DNA of 64,000 nt from Sinimarinibacterium sp. NLF-5-8 (lineage in GTDB: Bacteria; Pseudomonadota; Gammaproteobacteria; Nevskiales; Nevskiaceae): contig NZ_CP048030.1 in the NCBI RefSeq assembly GCF_010092425.1, positions 1,933,501 through 1,997,500 on the forward strand, in the 5' to 3' direction. Each line of letters begins with the position of its first letter. Within the stretch, counting starts at the first letter, position 1. The position numbers were made by a program, and so were the translations under genes. Shown piece by piece: positions 1 through 8,841 of the stretch. The notes beneath the pieces were generated by a model. The model ran no database searches and was not told the origin of the DNA. It saw only the letters and a list, made by a program, of their open reading frames with translations.

Positions 1-368
1 AGAAGCTTCAGGCACAGCATCGGCTGCGGCAGCGCCGCACGCAGAGCCACGATCCATTCCGTCAGGTGCTGCCGCAGCGCCTCGTCGGCCAGCAGGGTTT
101 TCAGGGCATAGCCGCCGCGCTGTTTTTCAGCCATTGCGCGCGCCAGCGCAGGCTGCGCTGCACAAAGCGCCGTGGCGATACGCGCAACATCAATCGTCAG
201 AACATCCGAGGGCAGCAGTTCCTGCATCTTGCGCTGCCAGGCAATGCCAGCCGCCACGTCCAGCCACGGCGCATGCCCGCCGGCCAGCAGTTGTTCGGCG
301 TAGTCACTGCCCTCCAGCCACAGGCGAGGCGCGCCGGTGGCCTCCCACATCGCCATGAAGCGGCTCAT
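1..368 (-). CDS. Partial CDS, candidate fifth (epsilon-position) subunit of ketone carboxylase operon
   Basis: The reading frame stays open from an ATG at 368 to the window edge (122 codons visible), so the C-terminus is missing. Its ATG overlaps the TGA of the upstream HyuB-type gene in an ATGA arrangement, which implies translational coupling and a shared transcript. The protein begins MSRFMAMWEATGAPRLWLEG and shows no motif I recognise. In the acetophenone carboxylase operon of Aromatoleum, a smaller accessory subunit follows the HyuB-type subunit, and this gene occupies that slot. The assignment rests on position alone. Confidence 0.6.
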   Translation of the reverse strand, partial: MSRFMAMWEATGAPRLWLEGSDYAEQLLAGGHAPWLDVAAGIAWQRKMQELLPSDVLTIDVARIATALCAAQPALARAMAEKQRGGYALKTLLADEALRQHLTEWIVALRAALPQPMLCLKL

Positions 369-2653
369 GCGGCCTCCGGAGCGGGTGCTGCCGACTGGCA
401 CGCCGCCAGTTGCGCGCGCAACTGCTCGGTTTGTGCTTCGAGCTGGGCAATCCGCACATCCTTGGGATTGGGCATGAAAATGCCCTGGATTGCAGTCCCC
501 GGCGTTTTCATCCGCGCCACACCCGGCACGCTGACCCAGACTTCTGAAGGATCATCCCAACTGCCCAGATACGGCACGTTCGCCGGCGGCTCAGGTGTTG
601 TCCAGGTCTTGCAGAACGCATCGAAAGGCTGCGCGCGCGCGATCCGTGCCAGACGCTCATCCGCGCGCGCCTGCGCGGTGGCTTCAACGTCAACGATCAG
701 GGTTTCACGGTCGTGGACCACACGATAGATGTCCCAGGCATTTTCATGCGACATCAGATCGTCGCGCACATCCTTCATCACCAGTTCTGGATCGCGTTCC
801 AGCACATCGCCATAACCGCCCCCCGAACCTTGGCAGATCATGTAAATCTCGCCTTCGTGACACAGCTCAAAGGTCATACCCATGTCGTTGCTGCTGTATT
901 TGCCGCCCTTGATCGGCTGCTCGTTCATCAACTGCACGATATCGAAGGCTTCCACCACTTTCGGGTTATCCCTGAGCTGGTCAAAGATATTGATGCCTTT
1001 GATCTTGAGCAGCTGGTAGGCCGGACACGAATACCCCCCGAACAGCCCTTGTGCCGATGGGAACTTGGAGCCTTCACACCCCACGATGAAGCCCCACATC
1101 TGCGATCCGCGCGCGGTGGCGATCTGCTCATAGCCCATGCCACCGCGATACTTGCCAAAGCCAATGCGATCCTTGGCCAGCCGCTGCGCGCCCAGGCGGA
1201 TGATCGGCGTGTCCTCCTCATTGATTTCATGCTCGCCCGAGTCGGCCATGAAACCAAACACCGGAGAAATGGAGTGTTCACCATCGGCATGGCTGCGCGC
1301 GCCCTGCCCCATGCCATTGATGTCGGCACAGAAGTTGCCGGTGACATCGCCATGCTGCGTCAGCCCGCCGTAGATGAACGTGGCCGCCTGATCGTATTGC
1401 GAGGCAATGATCGCCGAGTATTTTCGGGGCAGGCTGTAGTTGAACTTGGCCATCGGGATCGTCCACGCCACGCATGCCTTGAACAACGGCATCAGGCTCA
1501 GCGACTGCGGCATCTCGCCTTCGGCGTCGATGATCGAATTGCGGTCGGTGATCACCTCGATCGGGGAGAGCACCGCCATCGTATGCGGCAGATCGGGCCA
1601 GATGTTCTGCAACAAGCCGGTACACAGTGCCGCCTTGAATGAGGCGTAATTGGTGTTGACCGCGCGGTTCATGAACTGCGGCGCAGTGCCGCGAAAATCC
1701 ATGATCAGCCGATCATCCTTGACGGTGATCGCCAGGCTGACTTTCTGCATGACGTTCTCACGCAGCGATGAGTCCATGAATTGCAACACGCGGGTGGTGC
1801 CATCCGGCAGCTCGCGGATCCGCCGCCGCACTTCGGCTTCGGTGTCTTCCAGGTGCATCCGCATCATGCCAGTGAGCATGTCCACGCCGTATTGATCGAG
1901 AATGGCAATGATCCGTTCACGCAGGCGCATCACCGCATGCAGCTTGACCTTCATGTCTTCGAGTTGCAGCTTGGGATCGCGCACCGAGTTCTGCAAAAAA
2001 GTCACCAGATCGCGCTTGAGCTCAAAGTTTTCAACGATCTTGAACGGCGGCATCTTGATGCCTTCGTCGTACTTGCTTTCCGCCGCTGCAGGCAGCCCGC
2101 CCGGCTCGCAGGCACCGTTTTCGCCCTCGTGAATCGTCGAGGATAGCCAGCACACCAGTTTTCCCTTGTAAAACAAGGGCATCATCATCGACTGATCGGT
2201 ATTGTGGATGCCGCCATAGCGGGCATCGTTATGAATGAAACCATCCCCATCCTTGACGCCCACCGTCGGATCATCCATCCAGTATTTGATGATGAAGCGG
2301 ATCGGGTAAAACGCGCAGGCCGCAAAGGCGATGATGCCGTGCGGTGCGATCATCGCCAGATCGCCTTGTGCGGTATAGATGCCGGTGACCAGATCCCCCC
2401 ACTTGGCGCCTGGGGCCGCGCCCATCTGGTTGACCATTTCAAACGCTTCGGACAACGCCGAATTGACCAGCCCCCGAACGTGGTGAACCTTGTGATTGTC
2501 CAGCCCCTGCGCCAGCACCGCCTGTTCGTGCGCCGAACGCGGCGACAGACCATGATTGCGCATGATCTCGGGATCGGGCCCCAGAAACATCTTGTTGTCG
2601 GCCAGAAACTTGTCCAGCAGGGCTTGTTCTTCTGCAGAAATCTTGTCGTGCAT
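365..2653 (-). CDS. Hydantoinase B/oxoprolinase family subunit of acetone/acetophenone-type carboxylase
   Basis: A 762-aa HyuB-family protein, the large subunit that catalyses the carboxylation half-reaction in ATP-dependent ketone carboxylases. It resembles acetone carboxylase alpha/ApcD, including the HNTDQSMMMPLFYKG-type stretch in the first third. I chose ATG 2653 because GAGGAG sits seven bases upstream; a longer start at 2728 would run into the preceding gene. The gene lies 17 bp downstream of a HyuA-type gene and overlaps the next ORF by ATGA. The gene order (HyuA, small Zn-type subunit, HyuA, HyuB, small subunit) matches apcA-E of Aromatoleum. The substrate could be acetophenone or another ketone. 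Confidence 0.88.
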   Translation of the reverse strand: MHDKISAEEQALLDKFLADNKMFLGPDPEIMRNHGLSPRSAHEQAVLAQGLDNHKVHHVRGLVNSALSEAFEMVNQMGAAPGAKWGDLVTGIYTAQGDLAMIAPHGIIAFAACAFYPIRFIIKYWMDDPTVGVKDGDGFIHNDARYGGIHNTDQSMMMPLFYKGKLVCWLSSTIHEGENGACEPGGLPAAAESKYDEGIKMPPFKIVENFELKRDLVTFLQNSVRDPKLQLEDMKVKLHAVMRLRERIIAILDQYGVDMLTGMMRMHLEDTEAEVRRRIRELPDGTTRVLQFMDSSLRENVMQKVSLAITVKDDRLIMDFRGTAPQFMNRAVNTNYASFKAALCTGLLQNIWPDLPHTMAVLSPIEVITDRNSIIDAEGEMPQSLSLMPLFKACVAWTIPMAKFNYSLPRKYSAIIASQYDQAATFIYGGLTQHGDVTGNFCADINGMGQGARSHADGEHSISPVFGFMADSGEHEINEEDTPIIRLGAQRLAKDRIGFGKYRGGMGYEQIATARGSQMWGFIVGCEGSKFPSAQGLFGGYSCPAYQLLKIKGINIFDQLRDNPKVVEAFDIVQLMNEQPIKGGKYSSNDMGMTFELCHEGEIYMICQGSGGGYGDVLERDPELVMKDVRDDLMSHENAWDIYRVVHDRETLIVDVEATAQARADERLARIARAQPFDAFCKTWTTPEPPANVPYLGSWDDPSEVWVSVPGVARMKTPGTAIQGIFMPNPKDVRIAQLEAQTEQLRAQLAACQSAAPAPEAA

Positions 2654-2670
2654 TGCGATTCTCCTCGTGG

Positions 2671-4806
2671 CTATCGTGAGGCCTTGATGAACCAGACTGC
2701 GCCTTGGGCGGCAGCGTGGAACGTCCATCCCGGCTCGATCAGATAGGTGGTGGCGCGCGTGGTGACCACGGCCGGGCCCTCAATCTGGGTGCCTTGCGCA
2801 AGCGCCGCATCGTTATAGATCGGCGTCTGCACCGGCTGGTCGTGCCCAACAAAGTGGCAGGCGCGCTGTGCCACCGGTGCAGGAGGCGGCAACGGCGCAT
2901 CGCTGACATGCAGCGGGACAAACATCACCTTGGGCTGGTCAACGAACGCGCGCACCCGAATCGTGTTGATGCGCACGCCGGTTTCAGGCGATTGGCTGCC
3001 CTTGCCAAAACGCGCGCCGTAGCTTTCGTGAAACTGATCCATGATCGCCAGCACATCTTTTTGCGACTGCAAGCGATTGAGCGTGGTTGCCACTGCGGTT
3101 TGCACGCGCTGGTTGCCGTAGCGCATATCCAGTTCCAGACGGTACTGGATCGCCTGCTCGTCCATGCCCTGGCGCAAAAGATCCTCGCGCCCGCGCTGCT
3201 CCAGCACCTCGACGCTGCGGTTGAAACGCTCGTAGTCGTTGAAAAAACGCCGGGTCGCCGGGTTGAACAACACCGTCCAGGTACTCATCTCATGGATGTG
3301 CATCTGGCTGACGTTGCCCGCGCCACAGGCCGAGAATGTTGAAGAAAACGGCGGCGCCAGAATCCGCTTGACGCCCAGCGCATTGGCAATCCCGCAGGCA
3401 TGCAGCGGCCCATTGCCGCCATACGCCAGAATCGTGCACTCGCCGGGCTCATAGCCGCGCGTGCGCAGCTCGGTGGCAATGCCGTTGGCCATGTTGGCAT
3501 CAACGTTGCGCTTGATCAGCTTGGCAACATCCAGAACCGCCATGTCCAGCTCATCACACAGATTGTTTTCTATCGCCTGCCGCGCGCGGCGTGGGTTGAG
3601 CGGGATACGACCATTGGCGTAGTTGTCGGGATCAAGATAGCCCAGCAGCAAGTCGGCATCGGTCACGGTGGGCTGCAACCCGCCACGGTCATAACATGCC
3701 GGGCCAGGATCAGAGCCTGCCGATTGCGGCCCCAGCTCCACCGAGCGGAACACCCGGTCATAACGGGCAATCGAACCGCCACCGGAGCCGAGCGTGATCA
3801 TGTGCACCATCGGCACCGCCACCAGCCAGCGCCCGATCACCGGATTGAAGTCGTAATGCTTGACGCCGCCCTGATCGACGATGCCAATGTCAAAGCTGGT
3901 GCCGCCCATATCGGTGGCAATCACGTTGCCCAGCCCCGCAGCCTGGGCCAGATGCTCACTGGCCGCCAGCCCGGAAACCGGCCCGGAATTGACCGTTTGC
4001 AGGGCATCGGTGGAATTGAGCTGCGCCATGCCGCCCGAGTTGTGGCTGACCAGCATCGGCTTGGCATAGCCTTGCGCGCGCAGATTCAGCTCCAGCGTTC
4101 CCAATCCGTGATACATGGTCTGGTGCAGGAACGCATCCATGATGCTGGCAGTCCCGCGGGCATATTCTCCACGCCGCCCGGCAACCTGATGCGACAACAG
4201 CATCGGGATCGCACCCAGCAGATGCGCCGGGTATTCCTCCAGAAAAATCTCCCTGACCCGCAACTCGTGCGCAGGGTTGACCACACTGTTGGTAAACAGC
4301 ACCACCAATGCCTCAGCCCCGGCATCGACCAGCTCGCGGATACGCAGCCGCACATCGTCCTCGTCGAGCTGCCAGAACACCTGCCCCAGATAATCCACCC
4401 GCTCGCGCACCTCGCGGATCATGGGAATCGAGACGATCGGTTCAGGCCGCCGCGCATTGGGAATATCCATCTGCTCGGCCGCCGACAGACCTTCGCCATA
4501 GCCGCGCGCGCGCGACAGCGGGATGGTGCTCTTGAAACCGCTGGTCACCAGCACTCCGACGCGCGGCCCCTTGCGCTCGATCAGTGCATTGGTGGCCAGC
4601 GTGGTGGAATAGCGCACCGAATCCACATCCTTGAGCAAGACGCCAGGCTCAACGCCCAGCTGACGGCAGGCATCGGTCAGCGAATCATTGAATCCCTGCG
4701 CCAGATTGTGATGCGTTGTCAGTGCCTTGCCTTCAACGTACTGGTTGTCCCAGACCACGAAAGTGTCGGTGAAAGTACCGCCAATATCGACAGAAACACG
4801 TTTCAT
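2671..4806 (-). CDS. Hydantoinase A/oxoprolinase family subunit (ApcC/acetone carboxylase beta-like)
   Basis: A 711-aa HyuA-family protein. The N-terminal SVDIGGTFTDTFVV stretch is the phosphate-binding loop of the ASKHA-type ATPase fold, and DMGGTSFDIG near residue 300 is the second nucleotide motif. In ketone carboxylases this subunit class phosphorylates the enol(ate) or carbonate using ATP. ATG 4806 is preferred over ATG 4815 because AAGGA lies eight bases upstream of it, whereas the earlier ATG sits directly on the ribosome-binding site. It follows the small subunit by 12 bp. Presence of two different HyuA genes in one operon points to the acetophenone-carboxylase branch rather than acetone carboxylase, which has one. 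Confidence 0.88.
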   Translation of the reverse strand: MKRVSVDIGGTFTDTFVVWDNQYVEGKALTTHHNLAQGFNDSLTDACRQLGVEPGVLLKDVDSVRYSTTLATNALIERKGPRVGVLVTSGFKSTIPLSRARGYGEGLSAAEQMDIPNARRPEPIVSIPMIREVRERVDYLGQVFWQLDEDDVRLRIRELVDAGAEALVVLFTNSVVNPAHELRVREIFLEEYPAHLLGAIPMLLSHQVAGRRGEYARGTASIMDAFLHQTMYHGLGTLELNLRAQGYAKPMLVSHNSGGMAQLNSTDALQTVNSGPVSGLAASEHLAQAAGLGNVIATDMGGTSFDIGIVDQGGVKHYDFNPVIGRWLVAVPMVHMITLGSGGGSIARYDRVFRSVELGPQSAGSDPGPACYDRGGLQPTVTDADLLLGYLDPDNYANGRIPLNPRRARQAIENNLCDELDMAVLDVAKLIKRNVDANMANGIATELRTRGYEPGECTILAYGGNGPLHACGIANALGVKRILAPPFSSTFSACGAGNVSQMHIHEMSTWTVLFNPATRRFFNDYERFNRSVEVLEQRGREDLLRQGMDEQAIQYRLELDMRYGNQRVQTAVATTLNRLQSQKDVLAIMDQFHESYGARFGKGSQSPETGVRINTIRVRAFVDQPKVMFVPLHVSDAPLPPPAPVAQRACHFVGHDQPVQTPIYNDAALAQGTQIEGPAVVTTRATTYLIEPGWTFHAAAQGAVWFIKASR

Positions 4807-4818
4807 CGGAAGCATCCT

Positions 4819-5256
4819 TTAGTGGTGGGAATGGCCATGGGCATGGGCGTGGCGCGCGCGCGCGATCCGCACTTTTTCCAGCGCCAGATCAGGCGCGGTG
4901 GCGGGCTCCAGCACCTCATCCCGATCCTTCCACTGCGCCTTGAGCGCATCCAGATCAAGGTCGATGTCGTGCAGCGGCGGATGGCCGGGCGGCAAATACT
5001 CGGCCTCGACCAGGACGCCGCACCCTGAGCAGTAGTACTCCAGGATCCGGCACCAGTCAGGGTCGGGAGCGTAGGTGCGCTCATACATTTCGGGGTTGAG
5101 CAATGGCTTGTGGATTTCGCGCGGGTCGCGGTTGTAAACCAGCAGCCCGCGCTTGTAGTTGTGCCGGGCACTGCCGTGCACATGGCTACAGCGGCGACAC
5201 TCCCACTGCTCGGTATCCAGATTGATGCGCAGATATTCGGTGATCAAAACATTCAT
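4819..5256 (-). CDS. Small subunit of acetone/acetophenone-type carboxylase (gamma/ApcB-like)
   Basis: A 145-aa protein with WECRRCSHVHG near the N-terminus and EYYCSGCGVLVEAE in the middle. The two CxxC pairs look like a zinc-binding knuckle and fit acetone carboxylase gamma/ApcB. The C-terminus ends in the His-rich run HAHAHGHSHH. The gene lies between the two HyuA-type genes, 42 bp after the first and 12 bp before the second. The small subunit is part of the core complex in characterised ketone carboxylases. The family call is strong; the function of the His tail (metal loading or simply disordered) is inference. Confidence 0.85.
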   Translation of the reverse strand: MNVLITEYLRINLDTEQWECRRCSHVHGSARHNYKRGLLVYNRDPREIHKPLLNPEMYERTYAPDPDWCRILEYYCSGCGVLVEAEYLPPGHPPLHDIDLDLDALKAQWKDRDEVLEPATAPDLALEKVRIARARHAHAHGHSHH

Positions 5257-5298
5257 GGCGGTGTTTCCTTCAAATGTGCTGGGAATGGCCGCAGCCGG

Positions 5299-7254
5299 CT
5301 ACTGTCGCGTCAGCAGCATGTCGCCTGCTTCGTTGAGCTCGAACTGCCAGCCGTGATCGATCCACGCTGTGAAAAAGTCATCCTCGACCACCGCCGCCCC
5401 GGGCGCCGCCGCGCCCGCGCCCAGCGCATCGACGCGATACAGCGGCACCGCCTCGCCCTTGAGCGTGCGCATGGCGCTGGACTCGGCGCGCGCGCGCGGT
5501 TGCCCAAAGCGACCCTGCAACCGCGCATGACGCAAGGGCTTGACCGCCAGCAGCGACAACACCACCCGCGTCCCCGGTTCAACCGCATCCGGCAGCGCTG
5601 CGTCGATCGGCAACAGCTGCGCTTCTTGCCCGGGCACCCGCAGTGACAGTTCGACCCGGCACTGATCCCAATCCGCCCCTTCGGCAAACATGCCGCGTTG
5701 CGCGCGCTCGATCAGTTGCGCGCGCGCGCTGGCAAAGCTCTGTGCATCCACCGTTGCAATCGAAACTTCATGCTCATGCCCAACATCCGAAAAGCCGATG
5801 CCGAATGCCGAAAACACCGGCGCCAGTGCCGGAATGATGACCTGACCAATGCCGGCCGCCTCGGCAATGCGGCACGCCAGCAACGGGCCGCCGCCGCCAA
5901 ACGCGGCCAATGTGGTCTGCGCATCCGCCGCACGGTGTGCCTTGAGCGAGGCGGCGACCTTGCCGACCCAGGCCTCGACCATTGCCTGCGCCGCCGTATC
6001 CACATCCACACCCAGCGGTTCGGCAACAGCGGTGGCGATGGCCGCGCGCGCGCGCTCGGGATCAATATGCAGCTGCCCGCCAAAGTATGTGGCCGGATCG
6101 AGCAGCCCCTGAATCAGCAGGGCATCGGTGATCGTTGCATGCGTGCCGCCAAGGCCAAAACAGGCTGGGCCAGGCGCGCCGCCAACCGACTCCGGCCCGA
6201 CCTTGACGACCCCGTTTTGCACCGAAATGATCGAACTGCCGCCAACCCCGACCGAAACGATCGCGCTCAGCGCAAACGAAGTTTCCACGCCCTCGACCAC
6301 CCCGCGCGCATCGACTCGAACCTGGCCGTTTTCAACACTGAGAATGTCCGTGGTGGTGCCGCCCACGTCCATCGACAGCAGCCGCTCAAAGCCGTAGTGC
6401 GTCGCCAGCGCCAGCGCACCTTCGACCCCGCCGCGCGGCCCTGAACTGTAGGTTTTCAGTGCAATGGTCTTGGCGACCCGCGCCGAATAGCCATCGTTGC
6501 GAAAAATCAGCAGCGGATGGCGGGTCTTGTTTTCACGCAGCTTGTTTTCTGCGCTGTAAAGAAAACGCTCCATCGCCGGGTGCAGAAAGGCATTGAGCAA
6601 CGCCGTCCAGGTGCGCCGGACATCGTTGGCATCCTCAACGACTTCATGCGAATACAGAATCGGCACCGCGCCGAGCAGGTGCTGCGGAAACTTGCGCAAC
6701 AGCACGCGCTTGAGCCGTGCTTCCTGTGTGTGGCGCTGCGTTCCGCCCACCGCCACCACGATCCGGTTGGCACCCGCAGAGCCGAGTTCGGTCACGGCGC
6801 GCGTCACCTCGGCCTCGCACGCGGCAGCGTCGGTGTCCAGCGTGGCCAGATTGACCACACGCGCGCCGATCAGCGCATCGAACAGTCCGCCGGATTCAAC
6901 GGCGCGCACCGCTTCAACACTCAGATCGCCGCCCAGAATCAAACCCAGACGCGGCCCCTTGCGCTCAACCAGCGCGTTGGTGCCCTGCGTCGTCGAATAG
7001 CGGATGTGTTGTGCCGATAACAGCAGCTCCTGAAGGTTTTCCTTGCCATAGATCAGCGCCGAAACCTTGCGCAGCCCATCGAGCAGGCACTTGGAGAGGT
7101 CATACGGCGTGGTCACCGTTTTGGTGCGATAGACCTGCGCCCCATCAATCACACAGATGTCGGTCAGGGTGCCACCGTTGTCGATATTGATCAGCGTGCC
7201 GGTCTCTGCAGGCCGTACCCGCGCTGCCGTTTCAGCAGAGGCCACGGCCTTCAT
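5299..7254 (-). CDS. Hydantoinase A/oxoprolinase family subunit (ApcA-like)
   Basis: A 651-aa HyuA-family ATPase-fold protein and the first structural gene of the carboxylase operon. NIDNGGTLTDIC near residue 24 and SMDVGGTTTDIL near residue 290 are the two nucleotide-binding loops; RYSTTQGTNALVERKGPR is the usual family block. The family uses ATP to activate carbonyl or amide oxygen. Compared with the other HyuA here, the first loop has NGG in place of the canonical GGT, a divergence that may mean the two HyuA subunits have different nucleotide roles. Its ATG overlaps the stop of a 31-codon leader ORF (ATGA), so translation may depend on that leader. Confidence 0.87.
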   Translation of the reverse strand: MKAVASAETAARVRPAETGTLINIDNGGTLTDICVIDGAQVYRTKTVTTPYDLSKCLLDGLRKVSALIYGKENLQELLLSAQHIRYSTTQGTNALVERKGPRLGLILGGDLSVEAVRAVESGGLFDALIGARVVNLATLDTDAAACEAEVTRAVTELGSAGANRIVVAVGGTQRHTQEARLKRVLLRKFPQHLLGAVPILYSHEVVEDANDVRRTWTALLNAFLHPAMERFLYSAENKLRENKTRHPLLIFRNDGYSARVAKTIALKTYSSGPRGGVEGALALATHYGFERLLSMDVGGTTTDILSVENGQVRVDARGVVEGVETSFALSAIVSVGVGGSSIISVQNGVVKVGPESVGGAPGPACFGLGGTHATITDALLIQGLLDPATYFGGQLHIDPERARAAIATAVAEPLGVDVDTAAQAMVEAWVGKVAASLKAHRAADAQTTLAAFGGGGPLLACRIAEAAGIGQVIIPALAPVFSAFGIGFSDVGHEHEVSIATVDAQSFASARAQLIERAQRGMFAEGADWDQCRVELSLRVPGQEAQLLPIDAALPDAVEPGTRVVLSLLAVKPLRHARLQGRFGQPRARAESSAMRTLKGEAVPLYRVDALGAGAAAPGAAVVEDDFFTAWIDHGWQFELNEAGDMLLTRQ

Positions 7255-7346
7255 GAGCGCACCTCCTGATGGCGGGTTCCCAACACATCCTCACCTGGCC
7301 GATAGGCAACGGCCAGCACCTGACGCATACGGATCGAATCGCTCAT
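7251..7346 (-). CDS. 31-aa leader ORF translationally coupled to the ketone carboxylase operon
   Basis: ATG at 7346 has a strong GAGGAG ribosome-binding site four bases upstream. The frame encodes 31 residues beginning MSDSIRMRQVLAV and ends with a TGA that overlaps the ATG of the first carboxylase gene (ATGA). The HyuA gene itself lacks an obvious independent ribosome-binding site beyond the AGGAG embedded in this ORF. I know no family for the peptide. It may act as a translational coupler or be a genuine microprotein. Confidence 0.6.
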   Translation of the reverse strand: MSDSIRMRQVLAVAYRPGEDVLGTRHQEVRS

Positions 7347-7549
7347 GGTTCTCCTCACAACGATCATTGACTTTGCTTCACTGACCCTGACTGACAGGGG
7401 CGATGACACCGAGGCTAGCCAATGCGCCCACCGCGACCACCACCCTGACGGGTAGTTCATAAAACCCTGATCGACGACATCATCGATCCCGTCTGCGCCC
7501 CCCGGCGGACGCAAAAATGACTGTCATTCACTTGATCCAGGATATTTTT
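7347..7549. promoter_or_regulatory. Divergent intergenic promoter region between carboxylase operon and FadL-type gene
   Basis: This 203-bp spacer must contain promoters for both the carboxylase operon (minus) and the porin gene (plus). I see no clean sigma54 -24/-12 element or perfect operator palindrome. The role is inferred from divergent gene orientation. Confidence 0.45.
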
Positions 7550-8821
7550 ATGAAACGCCAATTGCTGCTGATTCTTTGCGCCGGGCTGATGGGGCTGCCT
7601 GCATACGCCAGCTATGGCCCTTATGAACACGGCTATGGCATCAAGTCCATGGGGGCCGGCGGGATCGGCTTTGTTCAGCCAGAAGATGGTTATGCCGTCA
7701 ATGCCAACCCTGCCGCTGCTGCGTTTCTGGATCACCGCCTCGATCTGGGGCTGAACTGGATCGTGGTGCAACCCGGCGGCAGCATCGAGGGCAATGCCGC
7801 AGGCGACGACCAGAAATACAACTCCGATGGCGCGCGCCATTTTCCGATTCCGCAGGCCGCTTATGTGCGCCCACTGAGCGAACGGCTGAGCTTTGCCAGC
7901 ACGCTTTTTGCCGCCGGAATCGGCAGTGATTACCGCCAGAACCCTTATGCACGATTCGGGGCAGACGATACCGGCGGGCTGAGCGTCACCCAATCGGGGC
8001 TTTCGGCAATGCTGGCCTGGCGGCTGCGCCAGACCCAGGCGATCGGCGCCGGCATCAATCTCAGTTATCGGGCGTTTGAGCTCAAGGGCGCGCAGCCTTT
8101 CACTGCCCTGTCGCAAGCCCCGGAACGGGTCACCAACCAAGGCAGCCGGGGCGGTTTGGGCATCAGCCTGTCACTGGGCTGGCAAGCCCAGCTCAGTCAG
8201 ACCGTCAGCGCCGGGGTCGGCTGGCGCAGCACCACTTACACCGAAAAAATAGATCGCTACGCCGGCGTGCTGCCCGATCAGGGGCGGCTGAACATGCCCG
8301 CCCTGTGGGGCGGCGGTCTGGCCTTTACGCCAACGCCACGGCTGACGCTGGCGGTTGACTATCAACGCGTCGAATACGCCTCGGAACCGGCGCTGGGGCA
8401 CCCGCTGGCAAGACTGACCGAACACGACCAGCCGCTCGGCGCGGATGCCGGCCCCGGCTTTGGCTGGCGGGATCAAAACATCTACAAGCTGGGCCTGATC
8501 TGGCGCGCTTCCGAGCGCCTGACGCTGCGCGCGGGCTACAGCCAGGGCAGCGTCATCATGCCGCCCTCGCAAACCTTGTTTGGTCTGCTTGCCCAGGCCG
8601 TGGGCAAGCGCCACTACACCGCTGGCGCCACCTACGCACTGACCCCGCAATGGGAGATGACCGGCTATGCCGCAGTACAACCGCGCAACGAAGTGCGCGG
8701 ACAACAATCGATTCCTGCGGATTTCGGCGGCGGCGAAGCCCATGTGTTTTTCACCTCGTATTCGGCGGGGCTGTCGATCTCGCGTCGGTTTGGCGCGCCC
8801 GCAGCCTCATCGGCACCGTAA
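7550..8821 (+). CDS. OmpP1/FadL/TodX family outer-membrane hydrophobic-compound transporter
   Basis: A 423-aa beta-barrel protein. An N-terminal signal peptide (MKRQLLLILCAGLMGLPAYA) precedes SYGPYEHGYGIKSMGAGG, and VNANPAAAAFL is the NPA-type hatch signature of the FadL family, which moves long-chain fatty acids or aromatic hydrocarbons across the outer membrane. ATG 7550 is preferred because AGGA lies seven bases upstream; the in-frame ATG at 7517 would put residues before the signal peptide. The gene is divergent from the ketone carboxylase operon and close to steroid catabolism genes, so uptake of a hydrophobic ketone or steroid is a reasonable inference. The substrate cannot be read from the sequence. 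Confidence 0.88.
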   Translation: MKRQLLLILCAGLMGLPAYASYGPYEHGYGIKSMGAGGIGFVQPEDGYAVNANPAAAAFLDHRLDLGLNWIVVQPGGSIEGNAAGDDQKYNSDGARHFPIPQAAYVRPLSERLSFASTLFAAGIGSDYRQNPYARFGADDTGGLSVTQSGLSAMLAWRLRQTQAIGAGINLSYRAFELKGAQPFTALSQAPERVTNQGSRGGLGISLSLGWQAQLSQTVSAGVGWRSTTYTEKIDRYAGVLPDQGRLNMPALWGGGLAFTPTPRLTLAVDYQRVEYASEPALGHPLARLTEHDQPLGADAGPGFGWRDQNIYKLGLIWRASERLTLRAGYSQGSVIMPPSQTLFGLLAQAVGKRHYTAGATYALTPQWEMTGYAAVQPRNEVRGQQSIPADFGGGEAHVFFTSYSAGLSISRRFGAPAASSAP

Positions 8822-8841
8822 CCGCCGGTTCACCCGACACG

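Noticed and set aside
713-1642. Plus-strand ORF of about 310 codons
   Set aside because: Antisense shadow of the HyuB-type gene, without a ribosome-binding site or domain.
3400-5028. Long plus-strand ORF opposite the carboxylase genes
   Set aside because: It is the antisense of well-supported HyuA-type genes; high GC makes long antisense frames common.
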